From Janthinobacterium sp. UMAB-56 (GTDB lineage: Bacteria > Pseudomonadota > Gammaproteobacteria > Burkholderiales > Burkholderiaceae_D): a stretch of 64,000 bases of DNA. Each line of letters starts with the position of its first letter. The stretch's first letter is position 1. A program made the position numbers and the translations under genes. The stretch spans positions 186,001 to 250,000 of the forward strand of contig NZ_LT607653.1 of the NCBI RefSeq assembly GCF_900095265.1. The letters run 5' to 3'. The notes below the pieces were generated by a model. It was not told where the DNA came from and ran no database searches. It saw nothing but the letters and a program-made list of their open reading frames with translations. Shown one piece after another: positions 37,077-45,735 of the stretch.

Positions 37077-37643
37077 ATGCCCGACACTTTACTGACCGCG
37101 ACGGACGAAGATCTGATGCTGCACTACAGCGCCGGCGACCTGCCATCGTTTCGCGAATTGTACCGGCGCCATAGCCAGGGCCTGTACCGCTTCGTGGCCT
37201 GGCGTGCGCCGCGCCGCGCGTGGGTGGACGAGATCGTGCAGGATGCGTGGGCCAGCCTGCATGCGGCGCGCACGGGCTACCAGCCGCAGGCGGCCTTCCG
37301 CACCTATCTGTATCAGATCGCGCGCAACCGCCTGATCGACCTCCTGCGCCAGCGGGAAGGACAGGCGCACGACGACGCGGGCGAACTGGCGGACGAGGGC
37401 GCATCGCCGCAGCAGTCGCTGGAGCAGAAACAGCAGCACGCGCGGCTGCATGCGGCCATTGCGGTGCTGCCGGTGGAACAAAAGGAAGCGCTGGTGCTGC
37501 AGCAGTTCAGCGGCATGAGCATCCTCGAGATTGCCGTGGTGACAGGCGCGGAAGCAGAAACCGTCAAGAGCCGGCTGCGCTACGCCATGCAGAAATTGCG
37601 CGCGGGCTTGGACAGCGCCGCTGGCGCGGGAGGACAGCCATGA
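37077..37643 (+). CDS. ECF-type RNA polymerase sigma factor
   Basis: This 188-residue alternative sigma factor has region 2 at about 23-92 (FRELYRRHSQGLYRFV ... DEIVQDAWASL ... FRTYLYQIARNRLIDLLR) and region 4 at about 124-176 (LPVEQKEALVLQQFSGMSILEIA ... VKSRLRYAMQKLR). The ATG at 37077 gives a normal ECF length. Upstream in-frame codons lie inside the preceding gene. Its stop overlaps the next ATG (ATGA), the usual arrangement for an ECF sigma factor and its membrane anti-sigma partner. It follows the secreted beta-propeller gene by 49 bp. Confidence 0.92.
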   Translation: MPDTLLTATDEDLMLHYSAGDLPSFRELYRRHSQGLYRFVAWRAPRRAWVDEIVQDAWASLHAARTGYQPQAAFRTYLYQIARNRLIDLLRQREGQAHDDAGELADEGASPQQSLEQKQQHARLHAAIAVLPVEQKEALVLQQFSGMSILEIAVVTGAEAETVKSRLRYAMQKLRAGLDSAAGAGGQP

Positions 37644-38389
37644 AACCGCACGATACGGATCATCAAGAGCATCACGACGAAGAATTGAATTCACTGCTGG
37701 CCAGCCTGCCGCAGCCTGCGCCTTCCAGCGCGCTCGATGCGGCCATTTTGGCGGACGCGGAAAAGGCCTTGCAGCAACCGGTAGCCGCGAACGACAGCGC
37801 CGATGGCGTGCTGCGCACCCTGCCGGCGAAGAAGTCGCCCGACTATCTGCAACGCTGGCGCGTACCGCTGGGACTGGCTGCTGCCGTGCTGTTGACGGTC
37901 AACCTGATCGGCGTGGACTGGTTGGGCTCGAAGCCGGCGCAATTTCCCGTGGTGGGGGAGCCGCTCATGCAGGAGGTGATGCCCGCTGCGTCGCCCGTGC
38001 CGCAAGCTGCCGTCGCCATGGAAAAAATGGCAGCCAAACCGGCGCCGCCGCTCGAACTGGCGCCGCTATCGCCGCCAGCCACGGACATGCATCAGCCAAT
38101 GCATCAGCCAATGCCGCAGCAAGCCGTCATGCAGGCCGATTCCAGCCTGCAGCACCAGGCACCGGTGCAGCACGCGCTGGGCATGCCCGCTCCCTTCGCG
38201 GCCCGCTCCGCGCAGCTGCCGCCGCCGGCCAGGCTCGATGCCGGCGTATGGCTGGTAAAGATCGACGCCTTGTTAACAGCAGGCGAAGGCGCGCTGGCGC
38301 GCGAGGAGTGGACGGCGTTCCGACAGGCGTATCCCGACTATCCCGTGGCCGATGAGCTGCGGCAGCGGCTGGAGGAAACGAAGCAGTAG
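37640..38389 (+). CDS. Single-pass membrane protein, probable anti-sigma factor
   Basis: This 249-residue protein overlaps the ECF sigma gene by 4 bp. Residues 1-74 are cytoplasmic and acidic/His-rich, 75-92 (WRVPLGLAAAVLLTVNLIGV region) form one membrane helix, and the periplasmic part is Pro/Ala/Gln-rich. It contains HQPM repeats near 150-160, a low-complexity linker, and ends in a small helical domain (about 200-249, DALLTAGEGALAREEWTAFRQAYP). The topology and position fit an anti-sigma factor that senses a periplasmic signal. No zinc-binding HxxxCxxC motif is present, so it is not the ZAS type. Confidence 0.72.
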   Translation: MKPHDTDHQEHHDEELNSLLASLPQPAPSSALDAAILADAEKALQQPVAANDSADGVLRTLPAKKSPDYLQRWRVPLGLAAAVLLTVNLIGVDWLGSKPAQFPVVGEPLMQEVMPAASPVPQAAVAMEKMAAKPAPPLELAPLSPPATDMHQPMHQPMPQQAVMQADSSLQHQAPVQHALGMPAPFAARSAQLPPPARLDAGVWLVKIDALLTAGEGALAREEWTAFRQAYPDYPVADELRQRLEETKQ

Positions 38390-38393
38390 CGCG

Positions 38394-39539
38394 CTAGACG
38401 ATACCCTTCCTGCGTTCCCACACGGCGCTGCCGACGAAAATGGCGGCGCAAACCCACATCACGGCCGGCAGGGCGTTCACGCCCACCGACTGCATCAGCA
38501 CCCCTGTCAGCAGGGGGCCGCCGCCGCTGGTCACGCCCCAGGTAGCGTTGACGATGGCGCTGGCGCTGGTCAGCGACAGGCCCGTGAAGCGCTCGCCGCA
38601 GGCCACCAGCGCCAGCATGTAGATGCCGCCCGCCGCCGCGCCCAGCAACAGCAGCAAGGTCCACCACAGCCACGGCGTGCCGACGGCAAACGGCAGCAGC
38701 GGCAGCAGCAGGCAGACGGCCACGCCGCAACCGGCGTGCACCCTGGCGCGGCCGAAACGATCGGCCATCCATCCCAGCGCGAATTGCAAACCCGTGTCGC
38801 CCACCAGCACCACGCTGGCCGACAGCAGGGCCAGGTCCGTGCCGATGCCGTGCTCCATCGCGTACAGCGGCAGCAAGCTCAATGCCAGGGTATCGAACAG
38901 GGCGAAGAAGGCGGCACCGAGCAGTATCATCGGCATGCGCGGCAAGATCAAGGTCCACTTCACGCCGTGTGCTTCAGGTTCGCGTTCCGGGCCGCTGTTC
39001 GAGATCAGCATCAATCCCGGTACGGCCAGCAGGAACAGCAGGCCGCAGGCGGCGAAGCTCCAGCTGAGCTTGTCGTTGAAGAGGGCGACGAGGGCAGGGC
39101 CGATCAGCTGGAAAAAGGTAAAGCTGGTGGTGTACATGGCCACCACGCGGCCGCGTGAATTGTCGGGCGCCAGGCGGTTGACCCACGCCTCGCCGATGGT
39201 AAACAGCACGCCCATGGCAGCGCCGAACAGGAAACGCAGCACGCTCCACGCCAGCAGATGGTCGGTGAACTGCATGGCGATCGTCGCCAGCGAGGCTGCC
39301 CATACGGCGCCCAGCATGGTGGCACGCGCGCCGAAACGCCCCACCCAGCGCGAAACGAACGGCGAGGCGGCCAGGATGCCGAGGGCGCTGACGGCCGTGA
39401 TCATGCCGATGATGTCCGTGCCCACGCCACGCTGGTGCAGCGTCAAGGCGGTGAGCGGCATGGTGGCGCCCAGGCCCAGGCCCACCACGCCGATGCTCAC
39501 CACAAGGGCGAAGAAGTCGCGCCACGGCATGTGCTTCAT
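38394..39539 (-). CDS. MFS transporter, YcaD-like
   Basis: This 381-residue major facilitator protein has twelve predicted helices. It starts MKHMPWRDFFALVVSIGVVGLGLG and has the loop-2 motif RWVGRFGARATM, with overall similarity to the YcaD/YfkF-type subfamily. The substrate is unknown. The ATG at 39539 is used because the upstream extension lacks membrane character and a GGGGG-rich site lies near it. It is convergent with the anti-sigma-like gene (4 bp apart) and divergent from the putrescine cluster. Confidence 0.8.
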   Translation of the reverse strand: MKHMPWRDFFALVVSIGVVGLGLGATMPLTALTLHQRGVGTDIIGMITAVSALGILAASPFVSRWVGRFGARATMLGAVWAASLATIAMQFTDHLLAWSVLRFLFGAAMGVLFTIGEAWVNRLAPDNSRGRVVAMYTTSFTFFQLIGPALVALFNDKLSWSFAACGLLFLLAVPGLMLISNSGPEREPEAHGVKWTLILPRMPMILLGAAFFALFDTLALSLLPLYAMEHGIGTDLALLSASVVLVGDTGLQFALGWMADRFGRARVHAGCGVAVCLLLPLLPFAVGTPWLWWTLLLLLGAAAGGIYMLALVACGERFTGLSLTSASAIVNATWGVTSGGGPLLTGVLMQSVGVNALPAVMWVCAAIFVGSAVWERRKGIV

Positions 39540-39711
39540 GGCTGCCCCCGCAGGGTGAAAAAGGTATTCGGGATGGCTGGAAAACGGTGTGGATGCATGG
39601 AAAAGTAAGGGACTTTGCCTGCGGCGCTGGTGTTTGGCGCCGGACGGGCATATGATGATTTTAATAAGGCGATATGGCCAAGCCGTAGTGTAGGCGATGT
39701 GTGCCTCCGCT

Positions 39712-39725
39712 GGCCACGTGTGGCC
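39712..39725 (+). promoter_or_regulatory. Palindrome upstream of puuD
   Basis: GGCCAC-GT-GTGGCC is a perfect 6-2-6 inverted repeat about 90 bp before puuD. It could bind a regulator of the putrescine cluster. Confidence 0.35.
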
Positions 39726-39763
39726 GTTTTTACTGGCTCTGCTGTACAGTGTAGCGAGCGGCA

Positions 39764-39784
39764 GCGCTGTCATGGCGCTGTCAT
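39764..39784 (+). repeat. Tandem GCGCTGTCAT repeat upstream of puuD
   Basis: GCGCTGTCAT occurs twice, 11 bp apart (39764-39773 and 39775-39784), which is one helical turn. It ends 28 bp before puuD and is a possible regulator site. Confidence 0.35.
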
Positions 39785-39812
39785 TGGATCGTCAAGCCAG
39801 TGAGGAAGCCCT

Positions 39813-40580
39813 ATGCGCCGTCCCATCGTTCTCGTTCCTGCCTGCCAGCGCCAGCTTGGCAGCCACGTCTGGCACATGGCGCAGGACAAATACCTGCACG
39901 CCGTGCTGCGTGGCGCCGGCTGCATGCCGCTGTTGCTGCCCGCCCTGGGCGCTGACGCCGACCTGGAAGCGGCGCTGCATATCGCCGATGGCGTCATGCT
40001 CACCGGTTCGGCCTCGAACGTCGACGCTCGCCTGTATGGCGAAAACATCCTGCAGCCCGACCTGCCGCAAGACCCCGCGCGCGACGCCACCACCTTGCCT
40101 TTGATCCGCGCCGCGCTGGCGCAGCAGTTACCCCTGCTCGCCATTTGCCGCGGCTTCCAGGAAGTCAACGTGGCCCTGGGCGGCAGCCTGCACCAGGCCG
40201 TGCAGTCGGTGCCGGGCATGCTGGACCACAGGGAGAATGTGCTCGATCCCCTGACGCGCCAGTACGCGCCCGCGCACCGCATCAAGTTGATGCCGGACGG
40301 CCTGTTGTCACGCCTGCTGGGGGGCGAGAGCGAAATGATGGTCAATTCTTTGCATGGCCAGGGTATCTCCCGGTTGGCCGATGGCTTGCTGGTGGAAGCC
40401 TTGGCCGACGACGGCCTGGTGGAAGCGTATACGGTGGCCAGCGCCGCCGGTTTTGCACTGGCCGTGCAATGGCACCCGGAATGGCAGCTGGAAGACAATC
40501 CGCAGTCCATGCGATTGTTCGGCGCCTTTGGCCAGGCTTGCCGCGATTACCAGGAACAGCAGCACAGGAAGAAAGAATGA
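39813..40580 (+). CDS. puuD: Gamma-glutamyl-gamma-aminobutyrate hydrolase (PuuD-like)
   Basis: PuuD hydrolyses gamma-glutamyl-GABA to glutamate and GABA in the gamma-glutamylated putrescine pathway. The 255-residue class I glutamine amidotransferase-like protein has nucleophile Cys112 in AICRGFQE and the His221/Glu223 pair in VQWHPEW. The context (puuA, aminotransferase, potGHI and puuC in order downstream) fixes the substrate class. It is the first gene of the cluster. The start at 39813 gives the family N-terminus (RRPIVLVPACQR). Confidence 0.93.
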   Translation: MRRPIVLVPACQRQLGSHVWHMAQDKYLHAVLRGAGCMPLLLPALGADADLEAALHIADGVMLTGSASNVDARLYGENILQPDLPQDPARDATTLPLIRAALAQQLPLLAICRGFQEVNVALGGSLHQAVQSVPGMLDHRENVLDPLTRQYAPAHRIKLMPDGLLSRLLGGESEMMVNSLHGQGISRLADGLLVEALADDGLVEAYTVASAAGFALAVQWHPEWQLEDNPQSMRLFGAFGQACRDYQEQQHRKKE

Positions 40581-40657
40581 CGACAGGATGACAGCAGAGC
40601 AGAAGGGCGCGCCGCCCGCAGCAGGTGGCGCTTGATCAAGACCAACGAGAGGGAAAC

Positions 40658-42028
40658 ATGGCAATACGCGAAAATTTCACCTATACGGATATGGATTTGT
40701 GGCTCAATGAAAAGCGCGTCACGGAAATCGAGTGCCTGGTACCCGATTTGACGGGCGTGGCGCGCGGGAAGATACTGCCGCGCGGGAAATTCACCCAGGA
40801 GCGCGGCATGCGCATCCCGGAAGCAGTACTGGGCATGACGGTGACGGGCAATTACCCGGTCGACGATGGCGGCTACGACCGCGCCATTTCCAGCACCGAC
40901 CGTGACATGATTTTAAAAGCCGACCCCACCACCATCACCATGGTGCCGTGGGCCACGGACCCCACCGCGCAAGTCATCCACGACTGCTATTTTGCCGACG
41001 GCATGCTGGTCGATTTTGCTCCCCGCTCCGTGCTGCGGCGCGTGCTGAAACTGTATGCGGACAAGGGCTGGCAGCCCGTGGTGGCGCCCGAACTGGAGTT
41101 CTACCTGACGGCGAAAAACACCGACCCCGATTTGCCCTTGAAGCCGCCCATCGGGCGCAGCGGCCGCGCCGAGACCAGCCGCCAGGTGTACAGCATCGAC
41201 GCCGTGAACGAGTTCGATCCCCTGTTCGAGGATATCTACGATTACTGCGAACTGATGAACCTGGACGTCGACACCCTGATCCATGAGATTGGCGCGGGGC
41301 AGATGGAAATCAATTTCCTGCACGGCGACCCCCTGGGGCTGGCAGACAAGGTGTTCTTCTTCAAGCGCACCCTGCGCGAAGCGGCTTTAAAGCATGATAT
41401 GTACGCCACCTTCATGGCCAAGCCCATGGCCGGCGAGCCGGGGTCCGCCATGCACGTGCACCAGAGCGTCGTCGATGCGAAGACGGGCCTGAACATCTTC
41501 AGCAACGAGGACGGTTCGGCCGCACCCATCTTCAAGCATTACATCGCGGGATTGCAGCGCTACATGCCATCGGCGATGGCCATCGTCGCGCCCTATGTAA
41601 ACTCTTACCGCCGCATCGTGCGCCACACGGCCGCGCCCATCAACATCCAGTGGGGCCTGGATAACCGCACCGTGGGTTTTCGCGTGCCCGAGTCGGGCGT
41701 GCAGGACCGCCGCGTGGAAAACCGCATCATTGGCGCCGACGCCAATCCCTATCTGGCCCTGGCCGTTACCCTGGCCTGCGGCTACCTGGGCATGACGGAG
41801 CAGCTGGAAGCGACGCCGATGATGGAGGGCAGCGCCTATGACATGAAATTCGAACTGCCGCAAGGCTTGCCCGAAGCCCTGCAACTGCTGCGCGCGGAAG
41901 ACAAGCTGCGTACGGTGCTGGGCGAGCGCTTCATCGACGTGTATGCAGCCATCAAGGATCTGGAGCACCAGGAATTCATGACGGTGATCAGCCCTTGGGA
42001 ACGCGAACATTTACTGTTGCATGTCTAA
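40658..42028 (+). CDS. puuA: Gamma-glutamylputrescine synthetase
   Basis: PuuA ligates glutamate to putrescine using ATP. The 456-residue protein is a glutamine synthetase fold member with the conserved metal and ATP site blocks (EFYLTAKN, EIGAGQMEINF, MHVHQS, the NRT...RVPESG region and ENRIIGADANPYLA). Proteins of this branch (PuuA/SpuI/GlnA-type) act on polyamines rather than ammonia, which the neighbouring genes support. The ATG at 40658 has GAGGGA upstream, and the 33-bp longer start is less likely. It lies 77 bp after puuD. Confidence 0.92.
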   Translation: MAIRENFTYTDMDLWLNEKRVTEIECLVPDLTGVARGKILPRGKFTQERGMRIPEAVLGMTVTGNYPVDDGGYDRAISSTDRDMILKADPTTITMVPWATDPTAQVIHDCYFADGMLVDFAPRSVLRRVLKLYADKGWQPVVAPELEFYLTAKNTDPDLPLKPPIGRSGRAETSRQVYSIDAVNEFDPLFEDIYDYCELMNLDVDTLIHEIGAGQMEINFLHGDPLGLADKVFFFKRTLREAALKHDMYATFMAKPMAGEPGSAMHVHQSVVDAKTGLNIFSNEDGSAAPIFKHYIAGLQRYMPSAMAIVAPYVNSYRRIVRHTAAPINIQWGLDNRTVGFRVPESGVQDRRVENRIIGADANPYLALAVTLACGYLGMTEQLEATPMMEGSAYDMKFELPQGLPEALQLLRAEDKLRTVLGERFIDVYAAIKDLEHQEFMTVISPWEREHLLLHV

Positions 42029-42040
42029 GAAAGGAACAGC

Positions 42041-43501
42041 ATGAGCACAACAAACAATCCGCTGGCGCCGAGCGCCGCCCTGGTCGCCTCCGTGGCGCAG
42101 AAAAACGCGGCGCCGCAGGTGTATGACACGGCCGCCATCCAGCACATGGACTCGGCCCACTACCTGCATCCATTCACCGATTTCCAGGACCTGGCAAGCA
42201 AGGGCGCCAGGGTGATGGTGCGCGGCGACGGCGTCTACCTGTGGGATAGCCAGGGCAAGAAAATCGTCGATGGCATGTCGGGCCTGTGGTGTGTGAACGT
42301 GGGTTATGGCCGCACCTCGATCTCGCAAGCCGTGTACCGGCAGATGGAGACGCTGCCCTTCTATAACAGCTTCTTTGGCACGACGAACGTGCCGGCCGCG
42401 CAACTGGCGGCCAAGCTGGCGCAAATTTCTCCGCCGCAGTTCCAGCATGTGTTCTTCACCGGCTCCGGCTCGGAAGGCAACGACACGAATTTGCGCATGG
42501 TGCGCCGCTACTGGGACATCCTCGGTTACAAGGAGCGCCACACCATCATCAGCCGCCATAATGCCTATCACGGCAGCACGGTGGCGGGAGCGTCGCTGGG
42601 TGGCATGGACGGCATGCATGCGCAGGGCGGCTTGCCGATACCCGGCATCGCGCATATCGGCCAGCCGAATTACCTGGAGTCGGGCCACGGCTTGACGCCC
42701 GAGCAATTCGGCGTAAAGGCGGCTGGCTGGCTGGAAGAAAAAATCCTGGAAATCGGCGCCGACAAGGTGGCCGCCTTCATCGGCGAGCCGGTGCAGGGCG
42801 CGGGTGGCGTCATCATCCCTCCATCGACCTACTGGCCCGAAATTCAACGCATCTGCGACAAGTACGGCATTTTGCTCATCGCCGATGAAGTCATCTGCGG
42901 CTTCGGCCGCCTGGGGCGCTGGTTCGGCTCCGAACTGTTCGGCATCAAGCCCGACTTGATTACCTTTGCCAAGGGTGTCACTTCGGGCTATGTGCCCCTG
43001 GGCGGCGTGCTGGTGGGGGACAGGGTGGCCAAGGTGCTGATCGAGCAGGGCGGCGAATTCACGCACGGTTTCACGTATTCGGGCCACCCCGTGGCCTGCG
43101 CTGCGGCGCTGGAAAACATCCGCATCATCGAGGAAGAGCAGCTGGTGGCGAAGGTGGCAGACGACACGGGCCCATACCTGAAACAGTGCTTCGCCAGCCT
43201 GGGCGAACATCCGCTGGTCGGTTATGCGGACAGCTGCGGCCTGGTGGCGGGCCTGAACCTGGTGCGCAAGAAGGGCGCCACCGTGCATGACAACGAGTTG
43301 TTCGACGAGGGCCAGGGCGTGGGCATGCTCTGTCGCGCCCACATGTTCGACAACGGCGTCATCATGCGCGCCGTGGGCGAACGCATGATCGTCGCCCCGC
43401 CGCTGGTCATGACGCGCGCGCAGATCGATGAAATGGTGGGCTTGATACGCCTGTGCCTGGACAAGACGTATGCGGACGTAAAGGCGAAGGGCTGGGTGTA
43501 G
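42041..43501 (+). CDS. spuC: Putrescine aminotransferase (SpuC-like)
   Basis: This 486-residue class III PLP-dependent aminotransferase is similar to SpuC and related putrescine:pyruvate aminotransferases. It has GSGSEGNDTN in the PLP phosphate site, IADEVICGFGR, and the Schiff-base Lys311 in FAKGVTSGY. It probably converts putrescine to 4-aminobutyraldehyde, a parallel route to the gamma-glutamyl pathway encoded beside it. It lies 12 bp after puuA. Substrate assignment relies on family and context. A related substrate such as cadaverine is possible. Confidence 0.88.
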   Translation: MSTTNNPLAPSAALVASVAQKNAAPQVYDTAAIQHMDSAHYLHPFTDFQDLASKGARVMVRGDGVYLWDSQGKKIVDGMSGLWCVNVGYGRTSISQAVYRQMETLPFYNSFFGTTNVPAAQLAAKLAQISPPQFQHVFFTGSGSEGNDTNLRMVRRYWDILGYKERHTIISRHNAYHGSTVAGASLGGMDGMHAQGGLPIPGIAHIGQPNYLESGHGLTPEQFGVKAAGWLEEKILEIGADKVAAFIGEPVQGAGGVIIPPSTYWPEIQRICDKYGILLIADEVICGFGRLGRWFGSELFGIKPDLITFAKGVTSGYVPLGGVLVGDRVAKVLIEQGGEFTHGFTYSGHPVACAAALENIRIIEEEQLVAKVADDTGPYLKQCFASLGEHPLVGYADSCGLVAGLNLVRKKGATVHDNELFDEGQGVGMLCRAHMFDNGVIMRAVGERMIVAPPLVMTRAQIDEMVGLIRLCLDKTYADVKAKGWV

Positions 43502-43516
43502 GTTTTTGTCCCATTT

Positions 43517-43554
43517 TGCCGCCTGCTGCGCATTTTTGGAGCGCATTGGCGGCA
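43517..43554 (+). other. Hairpin in the spuC-potG gap
   Basis: The TGCCGCC/GGCGGCA outer stem and TGCGC/GCGCA inner stem form a stable structure with a T-rich loop, just upstream of a second, terminator-like hairpin. Confidence 0.5.
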
Positions 43555-43574
43555 GTTCCGCTAAACTTCCATCT

Positions 43575-43601
43575 TGGCCGCTCCTGAAGCGGCCAGTTTT
43601 T
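43575..43601 (+). terminator. Intrinsic terminator between spuC and potG
   Basis: TGGCCGCT-CCTGA-AGCGGCCA is a perfect 8-bp stem followed by GTTTTT. It splits the catabolic and transport halves of the cluster, or attenuates expression of the transporter. Confidence 0.8.
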
Positions 43602-43637
43602 CATTTTGATACCCTCTTACCCTGAAGCTACCCACAC

Positions 43638-44786
43638 ATGACGATAGCAACACCCTTTGCTTCGGCCAGCGACGCCCCGGCGCCTTTCTTGCTGATTGAT
43701 CAACTGGTCAAGGAATTCGATGGCGTACGCGCCGTCAATGATATTTCCGTGACAATCAACAAGGGCGAGATCTTCGCCCTGCTGGGCAGTTCAGGTTGTG
43801 GCAAGTCGACCTTGCTGCGCATGCTGGCCGGTTTCGAGACGCCGACGTCGGGACGCATCGCCCTGGCGGGCAACAGCATCGTCGATGTGCCGCCGCATCA
43901 GCGGCCCATCAATATGATGTTCCAGTCGTATGCGCTGTTCCCCCATCTGTCCGTGTGGGACAACATCGCCTTCGGCCTGCGCCGCGACGGCTTGCCGAAA
44001 GCGGAAGTGGCGGCGCGAGTCGAGCAGATGCTGGCGCTGGTGCAGCTGGGCCAATACGCGAAGCGCAAGCCGCACCAACTGTCGGGCGGGCAGCAGCAGC
44101 GCGTGGCGCTGGCGCGTAGCCTGGCCAAGCGGCCGCAATTGCTGCTGCTCGACGAGCCGCTGGGCGCGCTCGACAAGAAACTGCGCGAGCGCACGCAGAT
44201 GGAACTGGTCAACATCATCGAACAGGTGGGCGTCACCTGCGTGATGGTCACGCACGACCAGGATGAAGCCATGAGCATGGCCACGCGCATCGCCGTCATG
44301 AGCGAAGGGCGCATCCTGCAGGTGGGCGCGCCCGGCGAAATCTACGAGACGCCGAACTGTCGTTTCGTGGCTGACTTCATCGGCAGCGTCAACCTGTTCG
44401 ACGGCCGCATCACGCAGGACGAACCCGATCACGTTGTCATCGCCACGCCCGATGGCGAGCATTATGTCTCGCACGGCATCACGGGCAACCTGGGGATGGA
44501 TGTCTCGGTGGCCGTGCGGCCCGAAAAAATCGGCATCCAGATCGAGCCGCCCGCTCTGGCAGAGCGCGCGTCGCCTGCGGAAGACGGCTACAACTGCGCC
44601 CAGGGCGTAATCGTCGCCATGGCGTATTTTGGCAATGAAACCAGCTACCATGTGCGCCTCGACAGCGGCACGGTGGTGAAAGTATCGCGCACCAACGCGG
44701 CCCGCCATGACGCCGCGCGCCTCGAACGCGAACAGCGCGTGTGGGTGTGGTGGGACGGCGCCGATATCGTCGTGCTGACGAGCTGA
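43638..44786 (+). CDS. potG: Polyamine ABC transporter ATP-binding protein
   Basis: This 382-residue ATPase is of the spermidine/putrescine importer type. It has Walker A GSSGCGKST, the Q-loop region, signature LSGGQQQRVALARSL, Walker B LLLLDEPLGALD and a C-terminal TOBE domain (about 290-380) as in PotA/PotG. It would energise import through PotH-PotI, which follow at once. The periplasmic binding protein (potF/spuD) that normally precedes this gene is missing here. Confidence 0.93.
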   Translation: MTIATPFASASDAPAPFLLIDQLVKEFDGVRAVNDISVTINKGEIFALLGSSGCGKSTLLRMLAGFETPTSGRIALAGNSIVDVPPHQRPINMMFQSYALFPHLSVWDNIAFGLRRDGLPKAEVAARVEQMLALVQLGQYAKRKPHQLSGGQQQRVALARSLAKRPQLLLLDEPLGALDKKLRERTQMELVNIIEQVGVTCVMVTHDQDEAMSMATRIAVMSEGRILQVGAPGEIYETPNCRFVADFIGSVNLFDGRITQDEPDHVVIATPDGEHYVSHGITGNLGMDVSVAVRPEKIGIQIEPPALAERASPAEDGYNCAQGVIVAMAYFGNETSYHVRLDSGTVVKVSRTNAARHDAARLEREQRVWVWWDGADIVVLTS

Positions 44787-44793
44787 GGCCCGC

Positions 44794-45735
44794 ATGACAT
44801 CCATTCTGCAATCGCTGCGTAAGCTTGTTACCTTGCGCTGGGCAAGGGGGAGCAATGCGGGCCGCAACGCCGTCATCGCCGTGCCTGCACTATTCCTCGC
44901 GGCCGCCTTCCTGCTGCCCTTCCTGATCGTGCTGCGCATCAGCCTATCCGACATGGACACGGCGGGCAGCCCCTTCGGCGGCCTGCTGTCGTATGTCGAC
45001 GGCATCGTCGTGCTGAAGGTCAAAATCGCCAACTACCTGTTCATCGCGGCCGATGAACTGTATCTGCTCACCTATCTCAGCTCCCTGAAATATGCGGCCA
45101 TCACCACCGCCATCTGCCTGTTTATCGGCTATCCCTTCGCCTACTTCATGGCGCGCGCCAGGCCATCCATCCGGCCCGTGCTGATGATGCTGGTGATGCT
45201 GCCGTTCTGGACCTCCTTCCTGCTGCGCGTGTATGCGTGGAAGGGCATCCTGGCCAACCACGGCTTGCTCAACGACCTGCTGATCGCGCTGGGCATCGTG
45301 CAAGAACCGCTGCACATGATGAACACTTCGTTTTCGCTGGTGGTCGGCATGGTGTACGCCTATCTGCCCTTCATGATTTTGCCCCTGTATGCGAATCTGG
45401 TGAAAATGGACATGCGCTTTCTGGAAGCGGCGGCCGACCTGGGCGCCACGCCTATGCAAGCGTTCTGGCGCATCACCGTGCCCCTGTCGAGGTCGGGCAT
45501 CATCGCCGGCGCCATGCTGGTGTTCATTCCTTCCGTGGGCGAATACGTGATTCCCGAGTTGCTGGGCGGCCCGGAAACGTTGATGATCGGCCGTGTGCTG
45601 TGGGATGAATATTTCACCAATAACGACTGGGCCATGGCGTCGTCGGTGACGGTGCTGGTGGTCTTGCTGATCCTCGTGCCGATGGCGATTTTTAACAAGT
45701 ACAAGACGGATCAAGGCGCGGAGAAACAGGCATGA
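44794..45735 (+). CDS. potH: Polyamine ABC transporter permease PotH
   Basis: This 313-residue inner-membrane permease has six predicted helices and the ABC importer coupling motif EAAADLGATPMQAFWRITVPLS (EAA loop, about 210-231). It pairs with PotI and PotG to import putrescine or spermidine. It begins 7 bp after potG, and its last four bases overlap potI. Confidence 0.92.
   Translation: MTSILQSLRKLVTLRWARGSNAGRNAVIAVPALFLAAAFLLPFLIVLRISLSDMDTAGSPFGGLLSYVDGIVVLKVKIANYLFIAADELYLLTYLSSLKYAAITTAICLFIGYPFAYFMARARPSIRPVLMMLVMLPFWTSFLLRVYAWKGILANHGLLNDLLIALGIVQEPLHMMNTSFSLVVGMVYAYLPFMILPLYANLVKMDMRFLEAAADLGATPMQAFWRITVPLSRSGIIAGAMLVFIPSVGEYVIPELLGGPETLMIGRVLWDEYFTNNDWAMASSVTVLVVLLILVPMAIFNKYKTDQGAEKQA

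Noticed and set aside
38089-38130. Possible short tandem repeat or CRISPR-like unit
   Set aside because: The repeated CATCAGCCAATG only encodes HQPM repeats in a low-complexity linker. There are no spacers and no cas genes.
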